Assembly: GCA_025506515.1 (NCBI GenBank)
Contig: JACCIX010000037.1
Location: forward strand, 15,001 to 79,000
DNA from: Flaveria trinervia
Taxonomy: Eukaryota; Streptophyta; Magnoliopsida; Asterales; Asteraceae
Reading direction: 5' to 3'
DNA: 64,000 nucleotides
Shown here: one piece after another, positions 33,250 to 43,468 of the stretch
Layout: each line of letters opens with the position of its first letter
Numbering within the stretch: the first letter of the stretch is position 1
Notes under the pieces: generated by a model
Told to the model about the DNA's origin: nothing
Seen by the model: the letters and a program-made list of their open reading frames with translations, nothing else
Databases searched by the model: none
Program-made: the position numbers and the translations under genes

Positions 33250-35749
33250 CTTCTTTGATCTTCCAGTCCACCCTTTGGCTGATCTTGGAGGATGAGCTTG
33301 TTGAAGCTTTTGCAACATGGTCTTCTTCCGAAGCTTCTTTCTTTTCGGAAGAAGTCCTCACCACCTTCTCTTCTGAAGCAGTCTTCTTCTGGGATGGTTT
33401 CAAGGGAGCTTTCTTGCTCTTTCGAACCATAGTAGCTTTTGCTTCCGAAGCTATTTTCCCTTCGAAAGAGAAGTTTCTTCCGAAAGCAACTTGGCTTTGG
33501 AAACTAGCTTTCCCTTCTTCAACTCTTGAACCGTATGGAAGGGTCCAAATGTGAAACCTTCGCTGACTCCTTCTTTTCTAACATTATTGCATAATGTGTG
33601 CTTGCAGGATTGTAGTAACAATCTTTTGCCATGTGATTTTGCAGGCCACACAGGATGCATGCGATGTTAGACTTTTGGGAAAGTGAGGGTTGTTGTTTCT
33701 TGGTTTTCTTTTCTTCATCAGCAACTTTTCCCTTTAACTTCTGATTCTTTGGTAGGACAGGAATGCTGGTATTACATTCTTTTCCTGAATCAGAAGTACC
33801 TAACACTTGGAAATCAGCTAAAACAATGACACCTTTCTATTTGGGGTCAATTTTCAGTTGGGATTCAGCCACTTTCTTAGCAGTTTTCCTAGCAGCTTTA
33901 GCTCTGCTTCTTCTGGCTTTGGTGGTTAGGATTTGATCATCACAAGAGATGATGGGTTTATCTACCTGTTCCTTCCCTGCGGTGGCCACTATTGGTGCCT
34001 CATCCTTTAATTCTGGAAAGAAAGGGTCAATAGTTGGAACCTCTTGCTCTTCAGTACCACATCTAGGCTATCTGATAGACTCATAGGAATGTGGTGGAGC
34101 AATTTCATTGGTTCCTAACCCTTCTTTGTTCTAATAACAGACTTTGGAATGGAAGGATGATGCTAGAATAGCTTGGAAGTTTTGCTCAGAGATAGCATGC
34201 TTCCTGGCCTGAGCCTTAGTAGTGACAAGCTGGGCTTGAGCCTCAGACAATTTGGATATTAGATTCTTGATTTGAGTCTTGTAGTTGGTGTTCATGTTTC
34301 AAAAGAGATACAGTTTTCTCCAACTCATCAATTTTCTTTTGATAGTCAGATTCAGCTCTTTTAAAATCAGATTTTAGAATATTTAAAGACTCAATGTCAG
34401 ATCTGATTTCCATATTGTAATCCTGATAGAGTTTAACTTTAGCTATACAGGCTGGAGTGCAGAGATGTTCATATACCTGGGCATCATCTGTACCGGCCAT
34501 GAGAGCTTAAGCAGGAGTCACATCCTGTGCCATGAAGCTTGAGTCAACTTCTTGAGCCATTGCGGCTATCTCAGTTGACTTCTCAATGGGCTTTGAGGTT
34601 GAGGGATGTGTGGAGGCCTGTGGGGTTCCTGGATTGGTCTTGGGAGCCTTGCATTCCCTTGCAAAATGACCCAGTTGGTTTCAGTTGTAACACTTTGCCC
34701 TGGTCTTGTCAAACCCGAACTTGCTGGTAGTTGGGTTCTGAGGGAAATGCCTTCCAGTTCTCTTAAAGAACTTCTTTGCTCTATAAGTTAAGAGAGCCAT
34801 TTGCTGGACAATGTCCATGTACTCTACGTCATCTGGGCTGAAGCACTCAAGATCATCAAAGCAGTATTGAAAATATCCTGAGTGTCCACCTCCTGAGACA
34901 AAGGCACAACTTTCCTGGAAGGGATTGTGTTGAGCCTGTTGAGCCCTTGGAGTCTCAGGATAAGTGATGTAGGGACCAGGTGAGCAGGATGGTTGCTGAT
35001 AAGTCAGGAAGTGCTGCGGTTGAGAGGTTAATGAGCCTTCAGCAACCATTAAAGTGTTGCTAGCAGGAAGACTCATAGATCTGCTTGTTTGGTGGCCCTT
35101 CTTACTCTCCATCTCTAGGCGGTATCCATCAAGGATGACATAGAGCTTAGTCATGGAAAGAGTGTTCAAGTTTTTGTTCTCTTGATAGAGACACAGTACA
35201 ATGTCCACTCATTGGAAGAGCACTCATGAACTTTCTGGTGTGATCTCTAAGTTTAGGAGTGATCTTACAAACTAAAGGGAAGAGATAAGATCCATGTACC
35301 TGAAGTACTGCTGACTGAGGTCTCTCCAGCAATATGAGTGAAGTTATCAAACTGCTGCTTCAGTGAGTCCTTCTTTGAGTCCTTGGAGCAAGAATACATC
35401 TGAGCAAGTGCATCAAACAATTCTTTGGCAGTCTTGCAATGCTCGAACCCCACCATAACAGAGTTTGGTATTGCAGTCATGAGAATAGTCATAACATTGC
35501 TATCGATGTCCATCTTCTTTATGTCTTCATCAGAATAGTCCTCGACAGCTTTATCTATCATGGCACCGTTTCCACCAGGTGAAGCCACCTTGGCTTGTAT
35601 GGTCCATTGACAATCGAGTTCCACATTTTGCTGTCTTGGTATCTAATGAAGCCTTCCATTCTTCTACTCCAACACCTGAAGTTTTCAGGGGTGATGATTG
35701 GCGTTTTGGTCATCGTCCCCATTTCTACTTCAGATTTGTTGAGGGCAAT
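33250..35749 (-). pseudogene. gag: Copia II-a gag (5' part of gag-pol)
   Basis: Homologous to II-b gag. The codon aligned to the II-b start is ATT instead of ATG (35747-35749), so the start is lost. The capsid-like core (MIDKAVEDYSDEDIKKMDID, then ELFDALAQMY) is at 35265-35624, and the conserved QMALLTYRAKKFFKRTGR segment near 34800. In the first zinc knuckle the second Cys codon is a TGA stop (34681-34683). A coiled-coil-like segment follows (34243-34500). A second knuckle CILCGLQNHMAKDC is encoded at 33618-33659. After it come Ser/Lys/Glu-rich linker residues (33173-33430), where copia I-b is inserted. Not translatable as one protein. Confidence 0.85.
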
Positions 35750-35826
35750 TTGAGGGAGTGGGTGGTAGGGAGGAGTGAAAACAGGTTGATTTGGATGGTT
35801 AGATCATGCAATCAAGAGCCTGAGAA

Positions 35827-35839
35827 GCTCTGATACCAA
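35827..35839 (-). other. Primer binding site of copia II-a (tRNA-iMet type)
   Basis: TTGGTATCAGAGC on the minus strand, one base inside the 5' LTR. Confidence 0.92.
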
Positions 35840-35840
35840 T

Positions 35841-36696
35841 TGCAGGATCGGTGTTTGTCACTTAAACACAAGGTTTTCTCTCAAACTCACCTAGAATCAC
35901 ACTCGGGTAAGAATCAATAAGAGTTGATCACAATATGAAAAGTAACTAAGAACACAGAAAGATAATTTCAAGATACTTTTATATATTGATTCTCAACTCA
36001 AGATACAAAGACTCTTACAAGTAGATTGTTATTTTCTATGAGTTACAAGGAGAACCATATATAATACTATCTACAGCCGGATATACTTTGATACCAGCTG
36101 GGATCCTTAGCTAAAGCCTATACTACAAGACTATAGTTAAGGTATCTTAGATAAAGTCTTATCTGAGATTTGGTAGTCAGGACATGTCCCTGACTTACCT
36201 TTTGTCACCAACTAAAGATGGCAACTGTACTATCATGAAAAGGTAAACAGTGGAATAAAGTATGGTTAACAACATGGTTCTTTAGGAAGAAGCCATGCTG
36301 TATCAGAAGTCTGCAGCGGAGTGTCAGAGACCATACTTGTGTCCACTAGTTATAGCAGTGTCTTCTGAAGGTTAAATGGCTTCGGAAGAGTAAGTACTTC
36401 CGAAGCCACTTTATACTTCGGAAGAGGCTGCTTCTTCCAAGACTTGGAGACTTCTTCTGTTCATCATACTTTGGAAGTGGTCTTTACTTTATTCTTCTAA
36501 GTCTTGAACTTCGGAAGTATGCATTTGTCTTCGAAAGTATAGTTCTGTCTTCGGAAGTTGGACTTTTCCTTTGTCTTCGGAAGAACTCTACAACCTTCGG
36601 AAGTTCCATGACAAGCTTCGGAAGCCTTTGCATGCAGCACCAAAATAACTTAAGTGATCTAGTTTTGGTTGCATTAGCCTTCTTCTTGGTCCAACA
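35841..36696 (-). repeat. Copia II-a 5' LTR
   Basis: An 856-bp LTR from TGCAGGATCGG to GGTCCAACA on the plus strand. A TATA-like TTATATATGG (minus) is at 36055-36064. U3 (36360-36625) carries about ten ACTTCGGAAG/CTTCCGAAG motifs. Aligns along its length with the II-b LTRs. Confidence 0.93.
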
Positions 36697-37156
36697 CATT
36701 TTAATACATTTTCAGCCCTAAAGATGTTTAAAACAAGTAGAAACCAGGGTCTAGAACTCACCTGGTGCAACTTGGGTGTTTCTTCCTTTCTAACCCTTTT
36801 GCAACTGAGTTCAAACACCTAAAAAAACCACCAAACACACACACCCAAGCACATACACAAACACATAAGCATATAAGCATACAACCGGGATAAAACCCGT
36901 CATAAATACTTAAAAGCCATGAATTCGATTTCTTCTTTTCTTCTTCTTCAAAACCCGAAGTTCTGCTCTCTTCTCTCTCTAATCCGATTGAAAAGATGAA
37001 AAGTAACATGGTGTGGGCAGCCATGTTGCTTTTGTACTAACTTTTATTCTCTTTGTCCTTTTGACACTTTTAACCCCTCAACTTGGGTTCATTGACATTT
37101 CCTACTTTTGTTCTTCATTTCTTATCATTCTTTTAAAAGAATAACCGGGTGTTACA
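36697..37156 (-). repeat. Gypsy A 3' LTR, inner fragment
   Basis: Aligns with 42565-43021 of the 5' LTR and ends GGGTGTTACA on the plus strand. Copia II-a is inserted at its left edge, in the CATTTTAATACA context also seen in gypsy C at about 62960. Confidence 0.92.
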
Positions 37157-37173
37157 CGTCCACCCCCTTAAAT
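37157..37173 (-). other. Polypurine tract of gypsy A
   Basis: The minus strand reads TTTAAGGGGGTGGACG immediately before the LTR start TGTAACACC. Confidence 0.9.
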
Positions 37174-39870
37174 AGGTCTGTGTTGTTTATCAGCATACGA
37201 CTTCTGTCTATCTTTGGCTACCTTCATGAAAGCTTTAATCTTCTCAAGCTTCCCAGTCGTAGTCTCGATTACCTCGACGCTCCCTAATTCTTTTTGCCCA
37301 ATATCAGCCCAACAAATGGGTGTTCTGTATCTCCTACCGTATAGCATCTAGTATGGTGGCATACCAATGCTGGCATGATAGCTGTTGTTGTACGAGAATT
37401 CAGCTAACGGTAAGTGGTCATCCCAACTTCCCCCAAAATCAATCACACATGCCCGAAGCATGTCCTCTAGTGTCTGAATGGTCCTTTCTAATTGACCATC
37501 AGTTTGGGGATGATAATCCGTGCTAATATGTAACCTCGTCCCCATGACATCGTGGAATTTCTTCCGGAAATTAGGGGTAAACCGGGTGTCACGATCCGAC
37601 ACAATGGATACTGGCACACCATGACGAGTTACAATCTCCTTGATGAACAGGTCAGCCAACCTCTCGGATGAATGTCTCGCGGATTGGTAGGAAGTGGGCA
37701 CTCTTCGTCAAACGGTCAACAATCACCCATATGGCATGGTACCCCTTCGGAGTACGTGGTAGCTTCGTAATGAAATCCATGGTGATGTGCTCCCACTACC
37801 ATTCTAGTATATCTAAGGGTTGGATCTTCCCATACGGCTTCTAATGTTCGGCCTTCACCTGTAAGCAAGTAAGGCACTTACTCACATACTTCACCACATC
37901 ACGCCTCATACCCGACCACCAATAATCTTTCTTCATTTATGGAGTATCAAGTCTTGTGAGCTTCATCCATAATCCTCACTCGTAGATCCCCGAAACGAGG
38001 AATCCACACCCGTCCAAATCGAGTTTTAACACAAAGTGTTGTTTCACCTAATTCCCCAACCAGACTTCTCATTCTTTTAGAGTTTAGATGATCTTCCTTT
38101 AATGCTTCATCTTGAAACTCCTTGACTTGCTCCATTACATCAGAGGTCATGATCAGTTGGTATGCTTTCATAGGAATCAACTCGGGCCTCTCCTTTTGGC
38201 CAAGGGCATCAGCCACCACGTTGGCTTTGCCCGGATGGTAATGGATCTCGCAATCATAATACTTTATAAGCTCCAACCATTGTCTTTGCCTCACGTTCAG
38301 AACCTTCTACTCGAAGAAGTACTTCAAGCTCTTGTGGTCAGTGAAAATGGTGCACTTCGTCCCGTACAGATAGTGCCTTCAAATCTTCAATGCAAAGACA
38401 ACGGCTGCTAGCTCCAAGTCATGAGTGGGACAATTGACCTCATGAACTTTCAACTGTCAGGATGCATAGGCTATAACCTTCCCTCTCTGCATTAGCATGC
38501 ACTCCAACCCTGAGTAGGAAGCATTAGAGTAGACCACCAAATCCTCGCTTCCTTCGGGTAATGACCGAACAGGAGCTTGAGTCAACTTTGCCTTTAACTC
38601 GTCGAATGCTTGCTCTTGAGCTTGACCCCAAGAAACTATGAATATCGGATGGCATTGTTGGAGACTTCCATGGCATCACAGCCTCCATCTTAGTAGGGTC
38701 TACATAATCCCCTAGGGATCGCGCACTTGCAGAATTTGGCATACAACTTCTCCCTTCGTAAGGTCTCCAACACCTCCCAAATATGACCGGGATGCTCTTT
38801 TTCGCTCTTCAAGTAGATCAGAATATCAGCGATGAACACAATCACTGATCTATCCAACATAGGCTGGCACACCAGATTCATCAAATCCAAAAAGGCAGCT
38901 GGCGCGCTAGTTAGATCAAAAGACATAACGAGAAACTCGTATTGTCCATAACTCGTACAGAAAGTTGTCTTAGGAATGTCTTGTTCCTTCACCTTCAATT
39001 GATGGTAGTCAGATCGTAGATCTATTCTCGAGAACCAACCGGCACATTGGAGCTGGTCAAACAAGTCGTCAATCCTTGGTAACGGGTACTGATTCTTCAC
39101 CGTTAACTTGTTCAGCTCTCGGTAGTCGATGCACATTCACATACTTCCGTCCTTTTTCTTTACAAACAATACCGGAGCACCCCACGGAGAGATACTCGGT
39201 CGAATGAATCCCTTATCCATCAACTCCTGTAATTGGCTCATGAGTTCCTTTATCTTAGTAGGAGCTAATCGATATGGTGCTTTGGCAACGGGTTGAGCAC
39301 CGGGTATCAAATCAATTTGGAACTCAATCTCACGATCCGGTGGCACACCGGGTAAGTCTTCCGGGAATACGTCCAGAAAATCGCACACCGCTGGTACCTC
39401 GAATAATTGCGGTACCCACGCATCCACATCATTCACGTACGCCAAGTAGGCACTACATCCACGTCTCATGCACTTCCCCGCCACCGCCATCGAAATCATC
39501 TTCGGGATCGCAATAACACGATCTCCATAAATCATACCCAAACTCCCATCGGACGCAACTAATCGAATCATCTTCTTGCGACATATGATGTTTGCTTCAT
39601 AGGTTGCTAACCAGTCCATCCCTAGTACTACATCAACCCACCAAGGGCATCACGTGTAACTAGAAGCAAACCTATGACCTTCTAGTTCTATGGCACATTA
39701 CTCTATCACATCAGTAATTCTAGCGGTCTTACCAATAGCGGTTTCTACATCGAATGGTTCATAGACATTTCTACTACTAACAGCAACTTAGCACAGAAAG
39801 CAGCAAAGATAAAACTTTTACTAGCATCAGAATCAAACAACACTGAGGCTAAGGATTGGTGTACTAGAAA
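37174..39870 (-). pseudogene. pol: Gypsy A pol: protease, RT, RNase H, integrase (chromodomain deleted)
   Basis: In element order: protease with active site DSD instead of DSG (39826-39834) and MDWLATYEANI (about 39610); the RT entry segment (PGVPPDREIEFQIDLIPG, SPWGAPVLFVKKKDGSM, 39137-39300); RT core with MCIDYRELNKL and VIVFIADILIY (38690-39136), where the FxDD box reads F-I-A-D (38825-38836), so the first catalytic Asp is lost; RNase H ending HYHPGKANVVADALGQK (about 38190-38250); integrase with zinc-binding region near 37870-37930, VIVDRLTKSAHFLP (about 37680-37730), IVSDRDTRF and DGQLERTIQ (37348-37701). The polypurine tract follows almost directly after the integrase C-terminal region. 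About 470 bp present in gypsy C, including the chromodomain, is missing. Confidence 0.9.
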
Positions 39871-40655
39871 CGTACCTGACACAAATCGGGGTCCGTCCTA
39901 GTTTCCTCCGACCTTCTTCACCCCCGAACCTTCCGTCCCCGGCTTCTTGCAGTCCCTACTCACGTGACCTTCCTCACCACAAGAATAACACCGCCCCATA
40001 CCGCAGTTCTTCACACATGTCCGGTCCTTCCATAACGGAAACAGACATTGCTCCCTAATCTACATTACCTGGGGTGCCTGCATCCACACTTGTCACACCT
40101 TTTCGACCCCGCAATTCTATTCATCATCATTGTGCGAAAACTCGTCCCATGGCTTCTTACAGTCTCTAGCGATGTGGCCAGGCTTTCCACACCTGAAGCA
40201 TACATTCATTCCAACTGCACTCACCGGTATGCTCCCTTCCACATCTGCCACTCTTCCTTGTCTCCGCACCGGATGAAGCTACATGCTGGTTATCCGTCCT
40301 GGCACCTTTTTATATGGGGTGTAACCCCACATTCAACCCGCTTCCCGTTGTAGTTCTTGTCATTGCTACTCTTCTTGTTTACTTCAATCACGGTCGTCTC
40401 CTACACCGCCCTAATTATCTCAGTCACTATACCCGGGCGAATCATCTGCATGGCCCGTTGAACTCCCTCGACAACAGCCTCTTTCAACATGGTCCTCAGA
40501 CTAGCACTATCATTACCGGCTTCCGGATGACGGATCTCGGACTCTTTGAGTGCTACCTCAGCAGCCCTAGCCATACTTCTTGTGACACGCGTTCCAGTAC
40601 CACGTCCAACACAACCTTCACCTGACGAAACCTTCGAAGGTCTACCACCAACCAT
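39871..40655 (-). pseudogene. gag: Gypsy A gag, core deleted
   Basis: The start at 40655 (M-V-G-G-R-P-S-K) aligns with the gypsy B start. The N-terminal arm up to IVTEIIRAV is present, followed by a stop and then by sequence equivalent to the region after the capsid core in B. About 0.6 kb encoding the Retrotrans_gag core is therefore deleted near 40400. Two CCHC knuckles remain: CFRCGKPGHIARDC (40159-40200) and CYSCGEEGHVSRDC (39949-39990). It cannot make a functional capsid. Confidence 0.83.
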
Positions 40656-41012
40656 CCTCTAACAGGCTATAAGATTCAAACACTAACGCGATCATTCAAG
40701 GGAATAGCTCAGTTTATGTCAAGTATAGTAAGTTCCTAATTATAGTGGCCAGTTGTGATTAGCCACTTACTTTACTCTTCATACCCCAAGCATTTCCTAT
40801 CCTGACCTAATCAGTATCTAAATCTACTAAGAGCACATAAGTCAAATAGCATGCACACATAATACCGGTTATCATTAAGAAAAGACATACTTGATGGCAC
40901 GTAGCTACTCGGGCTGACATTCCTCCATTTGTCCCATTTTTAGTTTAAGTTTAGGTTCTTCTTTTTAATTTATTTAACCCAATTCTCTTAAACTTTGGCT
41001 CTGATACCAACT
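40656..41012 (-). other. Gypsy A leader with primer binding site
   Basis: Untranslated leader between the 5' LTR and the gag start. TTGGTATCAGAGCC (minus) at 40997-41010 is the tRNA-iMet-type primer site, two bases from the LTR. The leader is intact here, unlike in gypsy B. Confidence 0.9.
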
Positions 41013-43021
41013 TGTAAGGCCCCGATCCCGGAAACCTCACAGTTGGTCAACAACATCAGTCAAAACATTAAACATTATAATGATACAAACTTAAGCAGCG
41101 GAAATAATTTATCAAAAACCATTCATTTCATTTAAAACACTTTTGTTGAGCAATACATCATCATATAACTGATTACAAAAGAATTGTTTTACTGCATTAC
41201 AAAACAACAGCAACATAAAATACGAATGGATGTCAGCCTTTCCCTACCGAGTAGCTTCACCCTCGTGCCATCCTCAACAATAATTACCTGCCAAATGAAA
41301 ATGTATAAAAGTCAGCGTTGCTGAGTTAGTTCTAGTTTTAAAAGGTGACAAAATACTTTCTGTATGTTGTATATGAAAATACTCTTTCTGTAAAATACAA
41401 CTCTTTACTGTGCATGCGAGCACACATTAACTATATGAATAGATACTGTTCGTTCTCTTACTGTATGCCTTGTATGCTCTGTAATCTTTTATCTTTATCT
41501 TTCACTTTCTGTATGGACCAATGAGCAATACCCTAGACTGTATGCGTAGTGGAAAACGGGTGATGGGCTATCTATATCCCTCAAAAGGGTTCTGTCACTG
41601 TATGCAAGGCCGACCCAATCACCCAGGACATCCTGCAAAGGTCCTACCAATCTTAATTGACTAGCCCCATGTGCAATATGGGGTAGCTAACCGCAACACG
41701 ATCGAGCTAACAAAAACATGTCGTGTCACTCCTATAAGCTTGCAACTGTTAACATTTTATTAATGTTTCTCTTCTCTTCTTTATTGCTCTTTCTCTTTAT
41801 TATTACAATATACTTTACGTTACAATAATAAACATACCACGTAAAGTCACACACTATAAGTAATAATAATAGCAATAATAATAATAATAAGGAACAATCA
41901 TAAGGCAATCATAATCATGCATGAAACCCAACATTAATAAGCCCTAGTCAAACCTCGGTCAAAACCCTAAAGGCATAGACTCCCAAAAATTCTGTAAAAA
42001 TTTCTAAGTGTTTAGGCACTTTGACATGATTTGGGTGCATGAGCCCTGTTTGGGCGTTCATACTATGCAGGCGCATCAGTCCACACTTAACTGCTTTAAC
42101 TCTTAGGCGCATGAACAATTCAGGTGCATGGGCCACTATTCGGGCGTATGAACACTTAGGCCCATGGGCCACTTAGTCATCCGACTAATATTTCTATTCG
42201 GGCGTGTGGCCCTACACTTAGTCGTCCAACTAATATTTCTAGGCGCATGGACCACTGTTCAGGCGCATGGGCTATACTTAAACATTTCTAAGGCAAAATT
42301 CAGGCGCATGGGCTACTGTTCAGGTGCATGGGTTATACTTAAATTCTTCTAAGGCATTCCCAGGCGCATGAGCCTTATCTAGGTGCATGAACCTTCTGTC
42401 CAACATGTTTCTAGTATGTTTTCAAACCCAATCATTAAACTCATCTGTTCTAAGCTTAACATGGCTATTCTAAACATGAACAACCTATAAGCATTCAAGA
42501 ATCATCACCCAACCATGCATAATACATACGAGTATACATACCTAAACATTTAAAAATTGTTTTAATACATTTTTAGCCCCAAAGACATTTAAAACAAGTA
42601 GAAACCAGGGTCTAGAACTCACCTGGTGCAATTGGGTGCTTCTTCTTTTCTAACCATTTTGCAACTGAGTTGAAACACCTAAAAACACCACCAACACACA
42701 CACCGAGCACATACACAAACACATAAGCATATAAGCATACACCGGGATAAAACCCGTCATAAATACTTAAAAACCACAAATTCTTACCTTGAATTTGATT
42801 TCTTCTTTTCTTCTTCTTTAAAACCCGAAGTTGCTCTCTTCTCTCTCTAATCCGATTGAAAAGGTGAAAAGTAACATGGTGTGGGCAACTATATTGCTTT
42901 TACTAACTAACTTTTTTCTTTTTGTCCTTTTGACACTTTTAACCCCTCAACTGGGTCATTGACATTTCCTACTTGTTCTTCTTTTCTTATCGTTCTTTTA
43001 AAAGAATAAACGGGTGTTACA
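41013..43021 (-). repeat. Gypsy A 5' LTR (2,009 bp)
   Basis: Plus-strand TGTAAGGCCC to GGGTGTTACA. It contains an ATA/ATT-rich tract (41865-41892) and the degenerate GGCGCATG repeats at 42035-42390. It closely matches gypsy C's LTR and shares the R-U5 side with gypsy B. U3 differs from B, and no TATATAAA box is present at the equivalent place. Confidence 0.93.
42035..42390. repeat. Degenerate GGCGCATG repeats inside gypsy A LTR
   Basis: About twelve copies of a core like CAGGCGCATGGGC at irregular 18-28-bp spacing, with variants GGGCGTATG and AGGTGCATG. Equivalent arrays are in gypsy C (62450-62790) and, with a different core, in gypsy B (46755-47050). Confidence 0.8.
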
Positions 43022-43267
43022 TATACATATATATGTATGTGTATATATATGCATATGTATATATGTATGTATGTATATATATGTAAGTATATATATATAT
43101 AGTATATACATATATGTATACATATAATATAGATGTATATATACATATATATGTATATGTATTTATATACATATATATGTATATGTATATGTATATACAT
43201 ATATATGTATATGTATATTATACACATATATGTATATGTATATGATATATATACATATATGTATATG

Positions 43268-43314
<47 letters not shown>

Positions 43315-43398
43315 GTATATAAACATATATATGTACATATATATATATATATATGTATATATATACATATATATATATACATACTATATCTATATATA

Positions 43399-43460
<62 letters not shown>
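43022..43460. repeat. (TA)n-rich microsatellite
   Basis: Alternating TA with interspersed TATG/TATAC units, ending in about 60 bp of pure TA (43400-43460). It abuts the gypsy A LTR exactly. Long Tyr-Ile/Ile-Tyr frames here are repeat translation. Confidence 0.95.

Positions 43461-43468
<8 letters not shown>

Larger units (their letters stand above)
689..36696 (-). mobile_element. Copia II-a: outer Ty1/copia element, 3' end missing from window
   Basis: Minus-strand SIRE-like copia element of family II. It is recognised by its 5' LTR (35841-36696), primer site, gag, PR-INT-RT-RNase H and large accessory ORF, all aligning with copia II-b at 47839-57148. Two family I elements split it at 2899-15276 and 20978-33244. 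Without them about 11.4 kb of II-a lies in the window. The last few hundred bases of the aORF region, the polypurine tract and the 3' LTR are absent: they are either left of the microsatellite or lost. The 5' LTR is followed by CATTT (36697-36701), the expected target duplication, but its partner lies outside the window. The target is the 3' LTR of gypsy A. Confidence 0.9.
36697..43021 (-). mobile_element. Gypsy A: Ty3/gypsy chromovirus-type element, minus strand
   Basis: Consists of a partial 3' LTR (36697-37156), polypurine tract, degenerate pol and gag, primer site and a full 5' LTR (41013-43021, 2,009 bp). The internal region is only 3,856 bp because the gag core and the chromodomain are deleted. 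LTR ends TGTAACACCCG and CCTTACA, the tRNA-iMet primer site and pol sequence point to the Tekay/Del-type chromoviruses; related copy C keeps the chromodomain. The rest of its 3' LTR lies left of the window, displaced by copia II-a. Confidence 0.9.

Noticed and set aside
33173..33430. CTTCGGAAG-like motifs in II-a sequence at 33315-33490
   Set aside because: These occur within the Ser/Glu/Lys-rich coding linker of gag, so I did not count them as part of the promoter-like arrays, although they might be related.
36697..36701. CATTT as proven target duplication of copia II-a
   Set aside because: Only one side is in the window, so it remains an expectation.
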